Part shown: positions 59,281 to 64,000 of the stretch, one piece after another
Numbering within the stretch: position 1 is the stretch's first letter
Layout: every line of letters starts with the position of its first letter
Assembly: GCA_019925105.1 (NCBI GenBank)
Contig: JAHGAU010000038.1
Location: 248,001 to 312,000, forward strand
Reading direction: 5' to 3'
Origin: Niebla homalea
Lineage: Eukaryota > Ascomycota > Lecanoromycetes > Lecanorales > Ramalinaceae
DNA: 64,000 nt
Translations under genes and position numbers: made by a program
The notes under the pieces: model-generated
What the model saw: only the letters and a program-made list of their open reading frames with translations
Database searches by the model: none
Told to the model about the DNA's origin: nothing

Positions 59281-62085
59281 ACTTAACTTTAAATTATAGT
59301 TTTTTTATAATAATATATAATTATAATTTAAATATTTATTTTAAATTTAAAGATAAATTTATAAAAAAGGAGATATTTATAATAAAAAATAAAATTAAAA
59401 TATTATATAAAATATGATTAATATTAACGGATTAATAACGTTATATTATTAAATTAACTTAAAAAACGTATAATAAGAAATATAAATTAAAATTATATAA
59501 CGTTAATAATTTAATAATATTAAATATTAAAAACCTTAAATTAAAATAATTAAATAAAAAGCTTACGCTTTAATTTATAGGACCCTTTAAAATTAATAAT
59601 AAAATTAAAACGTAAATATACCGTTTATTCCTTTTTATTATTTATTAAATTTACTTTATTATTTATATTTTTCTTTTAAAGCTTTATTATATTTACGTTA
59701 ACGATTAAACGGCGAAAACTATAATATAAATACTTAAATTAATTAATAATAAAAAGGAATAAATGATTAAAGAAATTATTAATAAAGTTAAGAATAAAAA
59801 AAACGTTTAATATTAAATTAAATAAATTAATTAAGGCTTTAAATATAATTAATAAATACCGGAAACGGACTTAAAATATTCTTAAGAATTATAAGAATAA
59901 TATAATAAAATAATACGGAATAAAAGGAAACGTAAATAAGGTTATAATATTACGATAACGGAGGTTATATATATAGTTAATAATTATATATATAATTAAT
60001 ATTATAATTATTTAACCTTTATATATTATCCTTCCGTAAAATTATTAAAGTCTAAGCTTTAATTAATAACTTTACTTATTACAGGTATTATACGTATAGA
60101 TAAGTTAACGTTATAGAAATAATTATTTTTATTATAATATTATAATTAATAAAAGTAACTTTAATAATAACCGTAATAATATTAAAAATAAAGAAATATA
60201 AGTATTAAATTATAAGCGCTTAATATATTATTAAGTTAAGGATATTAAATAAATAAAGTTATTAAAATAATAAAAGATTAATAAATATATTTATTAAAGT
60301 TACGTTAATACTTTAATAGCTTTAATAATATTATCCGTTATATTGCTTTTAATAATATATAAATTATAAACGTTTAATATTTAATATTATTAACTTTAAC
60401 GTTTAATATTAAACTTTAATAATATTAACGTATAAAAATAAAAGAATAATCTATAACTTTACGTTAACGTAAGCCCTCTCCCTTTATAAATAGGTTAATA
60501 AGGTTAAGGATAAATATAAAGGTATTATATTTTTTTTATTTTCTTTTTCCTTTTCCTTTTTATCTTTTTTTTTACCTTAATTAAAGGTTTTTTTTTAACG
60601 TTATTTACCGGAAAAGCTTTTTAACTTAATTCTAAAGTATTATTCTTAAAAGCTAAGGTTAACCCCTTTAATAACGCCGCTAAAAAAAGTATAACCTTTT
60701 TTCTTTCTTCTTTAAACAGGTTAAAGCCCGTATCTTCCTCCTTTTCTTTACTTTTTAAGCTACCGGATATTATAAGCTTAAGGTCCTATTTTCTTATTCC
60801 GGATATAAGGTCGGAAAATAAAGAATAACTCCCTGATAAAATTAATTTTTATAAAGGGCTTAAATCCCCCGTATTAAATTAATTTAACTATTAAATATTA
60901 ACGTTATTATTTTATTATTATATTATAATTTACTTATTTACTTTTTAAGCCGGATAATTTTTTTTTCCGCCGCCTTAATGTAAATAATAAGTATTTCTTT
61001 TTTAATTTAAAAGATTAATATTTCTTTTTTAATTTTTAAAGTAATTTAACGGAATATATATTCTGCCCGACCGGTAATAATTAACGTTTAACTAATATTT
61101 AACCGGAAAACTTTAAAATCCCGAAGGATTTTATTACGTTTCTATACGTACCGGGCTTACGCTTTAATAGATTATATATTAATTAAAGGATATTTATATA
61201 TTTATTAAATTACCCGGGATTATAGCCAGTTTAAGAACTATATATATATTAGAATAATAGCGGTTTAACGGCGTAAGGAAGTTTATGGGGAGGTAACGGA
61301 AAAAGTATTATTTACGGCGATACCGTAAGTAAAATAACGGGTTACGTATATAGCGTAACTTATTCTATAAAAAATAAATAAAATAAGGCGTTATTATACT
61401 TATTATTAATATTATATTTATATTTACGTTAACGACGTATTAACGTAAACCGCATTACTTAAGATCGATTAACTTATATATAATATTAATAAATAAAATA
61501 AGCGGACTATTAACGTAAGTAAAATGCTTATATAATATTAACGTTACTTATTATAATAATAATATAAATAATAAGGGTATATAATTATATACGTATTAAC
61601 TTATAAATATTTATATAAATCCTTAATATATTATATTTATAAAAATAATTAAGATTATTAAGGGAAAAAAAAAAGAAGTTTAAAATAAAATAAAAGTTTT
61701 ATTATAATTATATACTATTTTTATAATAATGTTTATCTTTATTATAATATAATAAATTAATAATAAAGCTTTAAATAATTATTAATTAATACCGTAAAAA
61801 TTCTTTTTTTATTTATTTTTTCTTATTAAATTTTATAAAGGGGTTTTTAATAAGTTTTATAAATTATATTAATTATTTATTAACGTAAAGTATTTTTATT
61901 ATATTATTATTAAATAGATATTATTATATTTACGTATATACTTAAGGACTCTTTTCTTTTTACCCTTTTTTTTATTAAGTTTAATAATAAATTTTTAATA
62001 AGCCTTATATTTAACCGGCTTTACGTTAATTTCTTAAATATATCTCTTTATACCTTAAAGATTAACGTATAAAAAGGAAAATAAT
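59280..62085 (+). other. chromodomain-like remnant and a long region before the 3' LTR
   Basis: A VKWKGF-like relic (59700-59900) suggests a chromodomain after integrase. From about 59950 to 62085 another 2.1 kb precedes the 3' LTR. This is longer than the usual Gypsy tail and contains a plus-strand T/C-rich run (60530-60600) and GC-richer patches (about 60640-60860 and 61090-61360). I could not assign it. It may be an extra ORF carried by the element or a nested insertion. Confidence 0.35.
62071..62081 (+). other. candidate polypurine tract
   Basis: AAAAAGGAAAA ends 4 bp before the 3' LTR start, as expected of the primer for second-strand synthesis in LTR elements. RIP may have changed it. 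Confidence 0.5.
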
Positions 62086-62418
62086 TATTAATAATTAATA
62101 TTATCTTTACGTTAACGTTATAATAATACGTTATATTACTACGTTAAAATAAGTTATTAAGACTTAATAAAAGGCTTTAATAACGGCTTTAATATACATT
62201 ATTTATAAGCTATAACTTAATAAGCGTAAAGCGGGATAATTATTACTTTTACCTTAAGTAAAGGTTATACCTTAATTCTTTCTAAGTTCCTTAAGAATTA
62301 ATCTTATTATTAATTTATTTATTAAAGTAATACTTAAGTATCCAGACCGTAACGTTACGTTTTCTACATCCACCTTTATTAGTCCCGCCGGCGTGCCGCC
62401 AGCGGAGTCAGTCTAATA
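62086..62418 (+). repeat. 3' LTR, 333 bp
   Basis: Same length as the 5' LTR. Its left edge is RIP-mutated (TATTAATAAT against TGTTAGCAGC) and its right edge keeps GC-rich sequence (CCCGCCGGCGTGCCGCC), the reverse of the 5' LTR. It ends CTAATA, which is CTAACA with one C-to-T change, the complement of the TGTTAG start. Confidence 0.88.
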
Positions 62419-62423
62419 AATCG
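62419..62423 (+). repeat. right target-site duplication (AATCG)
   Basis: AATCG directly after the 3' LTR, identical to 54764-54768. The sequence then continues as the interrupted minisatellite unit (TTTTCTTCTTAATAAG). Confidence 0.85.
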
Positions 62424-63352
62424 TTTTCTTCTTAATAAGTATAGGGAATAATAAATAAGAAATTAAAGGTTTTAAAGAGGTATATTAAAGGTAAAAAGGG
62501 AAATTTATATCTTAAGAAGGTCTTAAAGGGGTAAGGTTTTTATAAGTAAAAGGGGGAATCTATATCTTAGGAGATAATATATTATACGTTAAAGTCAATT
62601 ATTACTCCTAATAAAGATGAACTTCTGGTAGTAATACTGGAACTTCCCTTTATTAATCGTCTTTTAATGGCTGAAGGAGATAATAGGTAGGAGACGTAAA
62701 ATAATAATACTGGAACCTCTCCGTAAGCGATCGCTTTCTTTTAATGACTGAAGGAAAAGGATGGGTAGGAAAGGTGAGATAATGATATTGGAACCTCTCC
62801 GTGGTTAATCGCCTGCTCCATAACTGAGGAAAAGGATAGGTAGGAGATCGGAGGTCTTGAAGTCGGTGAGGATATTGGAAGCAAAGGGGGCAACTTTTTG
62901 TCCTGAGAAATAGCGTATTATCCGTTACATCGATTCTTACGCTCGATAGGAATAAAACTTTTAATAAAAAAGTTCTGCAACTTCAATAAGTAATTGCTTG
63001 CTAATCATCAAGGAGAATGAAGGGTAGGAAAAGTAAGATAATGATACTGGAATTTCCCCTTGGTAATCGCCTTCTTCTGATGATTAATAAGAAGGATAGG
63101 TAGGAGACGGGAGGTCTTAAAGGGGTATTTTGGAGGTAGAAGGGGAAATCTATGTCTTGAGAAGGTCTCGAAGGGGGGGAGGGTATTGGAGGCAGAGGGG
63201 GTAATCTTTTGTTTTGGACAACAGTCTGTCAAGTCGATTATTAATCTCGATAGGAATGAACTGCTGGTAGTGATACAGGAACTTCCTGTGGGCGATCGCC
63301 TGCTGATTATTGAGGAGGAGGTGGGTAGGAGATCGGAGGTCTTGAAGAGGAT
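62424..63352. repeat. right arm of the composite minisatellite array
   Basis: The same short and long units as on the left resume here. The first ~250 bp are unusually AT-rich (for example AATAATAAATAAGAAATTAAAG) where distant copies have GC, and GC content returns to normal by about 62750. The array ends near 63352 with a GGAGGTCTTGAAGAGGATG block. Confidence 0.8.
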
Positions 63353-64000
63353 GTTTGTCATTTATCTTTTGCAAAGTCCCACTCTGTACACATTACTACT
63401 ACACCCATTTACAAATGGTGAGCCACCATCCATAAAGCTTGTACCCTTTACAAATAGGCGCTGAATATTCATGAATGGTATACCCTTTATGGATGGTGCC
63501 TCACGGTTTGTAAAGGCCGTAGTGCTGCTTTATAGAGCTGCAGATACATGAATAACGTCGCTGTCGGCCCATACACGTTACCCTTCACCCAGTGGAGCTA
63601 TGCGACCCTCATCACCCTCACCATCCTCTCCACGCTCTTCATCGTTACTATTAGACTCATCATCACCGGCTTCATTACCCTTTCGTGTATGACGGTGGTA
63701 AGAGTGAGGTTGACAAGAAGGGTGATAAGATAGGTGATAAAAAGCGTGGTGATGAGCGTGGTGAGGAGGTAGTGGAGTGATGAGGGTGGCGGTGATAAGG
63801 TAACCGTCCAGATCCCCTTAGAAAGCTCGGATTTATGGGACTAGGATATTATCCAAATGAAGATACCTATAATACCTTTACTTTTTGAAGGCGGCGACGA
63901 GTGCGTATCTTATTCACAGATAGTTAAGCTTTACTCCACATATGGTCAGATCTTATTCATGAAGAAAGTACACGATTCATTAAGAACGTCAAGATTTACG
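63353..64000. other. right-edge non-coding DNA
   Basis: No gene supported. After the inverted repeat (63408-63514) the plus strand has a CATCACC/CCTCACCATC-type pyrimidine-rich simple sequence (63550-63680), then its purine-rich counterpart (63690-63800, GTGATGAG and GGTGATAA). A 61-codon frame through the first part is a by-product of that simple sequence. Confidence 0.4.
63408..63514. repeat. imperfect 30 bp inverted repeat
   Basis: Arms 63408-63437 and 63485-63514 match at 27 of 30 positions when one is reverse-complemented (ends TTTACAAA and TTTGTAAA; inner part CACCATCCATAAAG / CTTTATGGATGGTG). The 47 bp between them includes a second TTTACAAATAGG copy. It could form a hairpin or be a small MITE-like element. 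Confidence 0.7.

Larger units (their letters stand above)
54769..62418 (+). mobile_element. RIP-degraded Ty3/Gypsy (chromovirus-like) LTR retrotransposon
   Basis: A 7,650 bp element bounded by 333 bp LTRs and the target duplication AATCG. No intact gene survives; the region reads as AT-rich DNA in which C survives mainly in CpG and CC/CT contexts while CpA and TpG are almost absent, which is the mark of RIP. Relics in plus-strand order: a gag-type CCHC knuckle with its Cys mutated (about 56150-56200), reverse transcriptase (about 57000-57660, with the catalytic YxDD degraded to YLNN near 57430), RNase H-like region (57790-57950), integrase zinc finger (HF.AKKTY pattern, ~58660-58725), integrase core (~58815-59270) and a possible chromodomain (~59700-59900). 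Order RT-RNaseH-IN fits Ty3/Gypsy, not Copia. The element is on the plus strand and inactive. Confidence 0.88.

Noticed and set aside
54769..62418. Mitochondrial DNA insertion or centromere
   Set aside because: AT-richness first suggests either, but paired 333 bp LTRs, a target duplication and RT/integrase relics identify a RIP-mutated retrotransposon.
63548..63733. 61-codon hydrophobic frame
   Set aside because: It runs through CATCACC-type simple sequence, and its purine-rich counterpart follows immediately. No gene evidence.
1..64000. tRNA, 5S rRNA and CRISPR arrays
   Set aside because: I looked for GGTTCGANNCC-type B boxes on both strands and for regularly spaced direct repeats with unique spacers. 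The only periodic repeats are the microsatellites and the minisatellite array; no tRNA cloverleaf was supported.

Overview
The window looks like nuclear DNA of a filamentous ascomycete (Pezizomycotina; Dothideomycetes is my guess, not shown by the sequence). The reasons are compact genes with 47-93 bp GT-AG introns, fungal-type orthologues (Nup82-like, Doa10/Ssm4, Sno1, Trs20, mL60/MRPL31), and an AT-rich block whose sequence bears the C-to-T/G-to-A signature of repeat-induced point mutation (RIP).

Left part (0.7-25 kb), ordinary gene-dense DNA: an unrecognised membrane protein (-), haspin kinase (-), a mitochondrial PPR-like protein (-) divergent from coronin (+, five exons), a diflavin-reductase-like FAD/NADPH oxidoreductase without a flavodoxin domain (-), a 1,508-residue membrane-anchored repeat protein of the fungal family usually mislabelled 'transcription factor hoxa13' (-), and divergent from it the ERAD ubiquitin ligase Doa10/Ssm4 (+).

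Middle (25-37.8 kb): a gene-poor stretch holding one recognisable gene, a TALE-class homeobox transcription factor (-), with about 4.4 kb of non-coding sequence downstream and 7.4 kb upstream. Both spacers carry strand-asymmetric microsatellites.

Right gene block (37.8-53.3 kb): Nup82-like nucleoporin (-) divergent from the cap-binding subunit Cbc2 (+, five exons), PdxT/Sno1 glutaminase (-), a 3-ketoacyl-CoA thiolase (+) with an apparent one-base frameshift, sedlin/Trs20 with a polyglycine insertion (-), two or three unrecognised proteins, mitochondrial ribosomal protein mL60/MRPL31 (-, three small exons, easily missed), and a single-pass membrane protein (+).

Right end (53.3-64 kb): a composite minisatellite array split by a 7,650 bp Ty3/Gypsy-type (chromovirus-like) LTR retrotransposon. 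Its two LTRs are 333 bp each, and the target-site duplication AATCG is intact. The element is destroyed by RIP, and the mutation leaks into the flanking repeats. A 30-bp inverted repeat lies beyond the array.

Genes were placed by reading protein motifs and splice junctions by eye, so functions rest on family recognition. I found no tRNA, rRNA, CRISPR or secondary-metabolite cluster, and no convincing undescribed multi-gene system. The most unusual items are the RIP-decayed nested element, the homeobox gene desert, the thiolase frameshift and the repeat-rich membrane protein.
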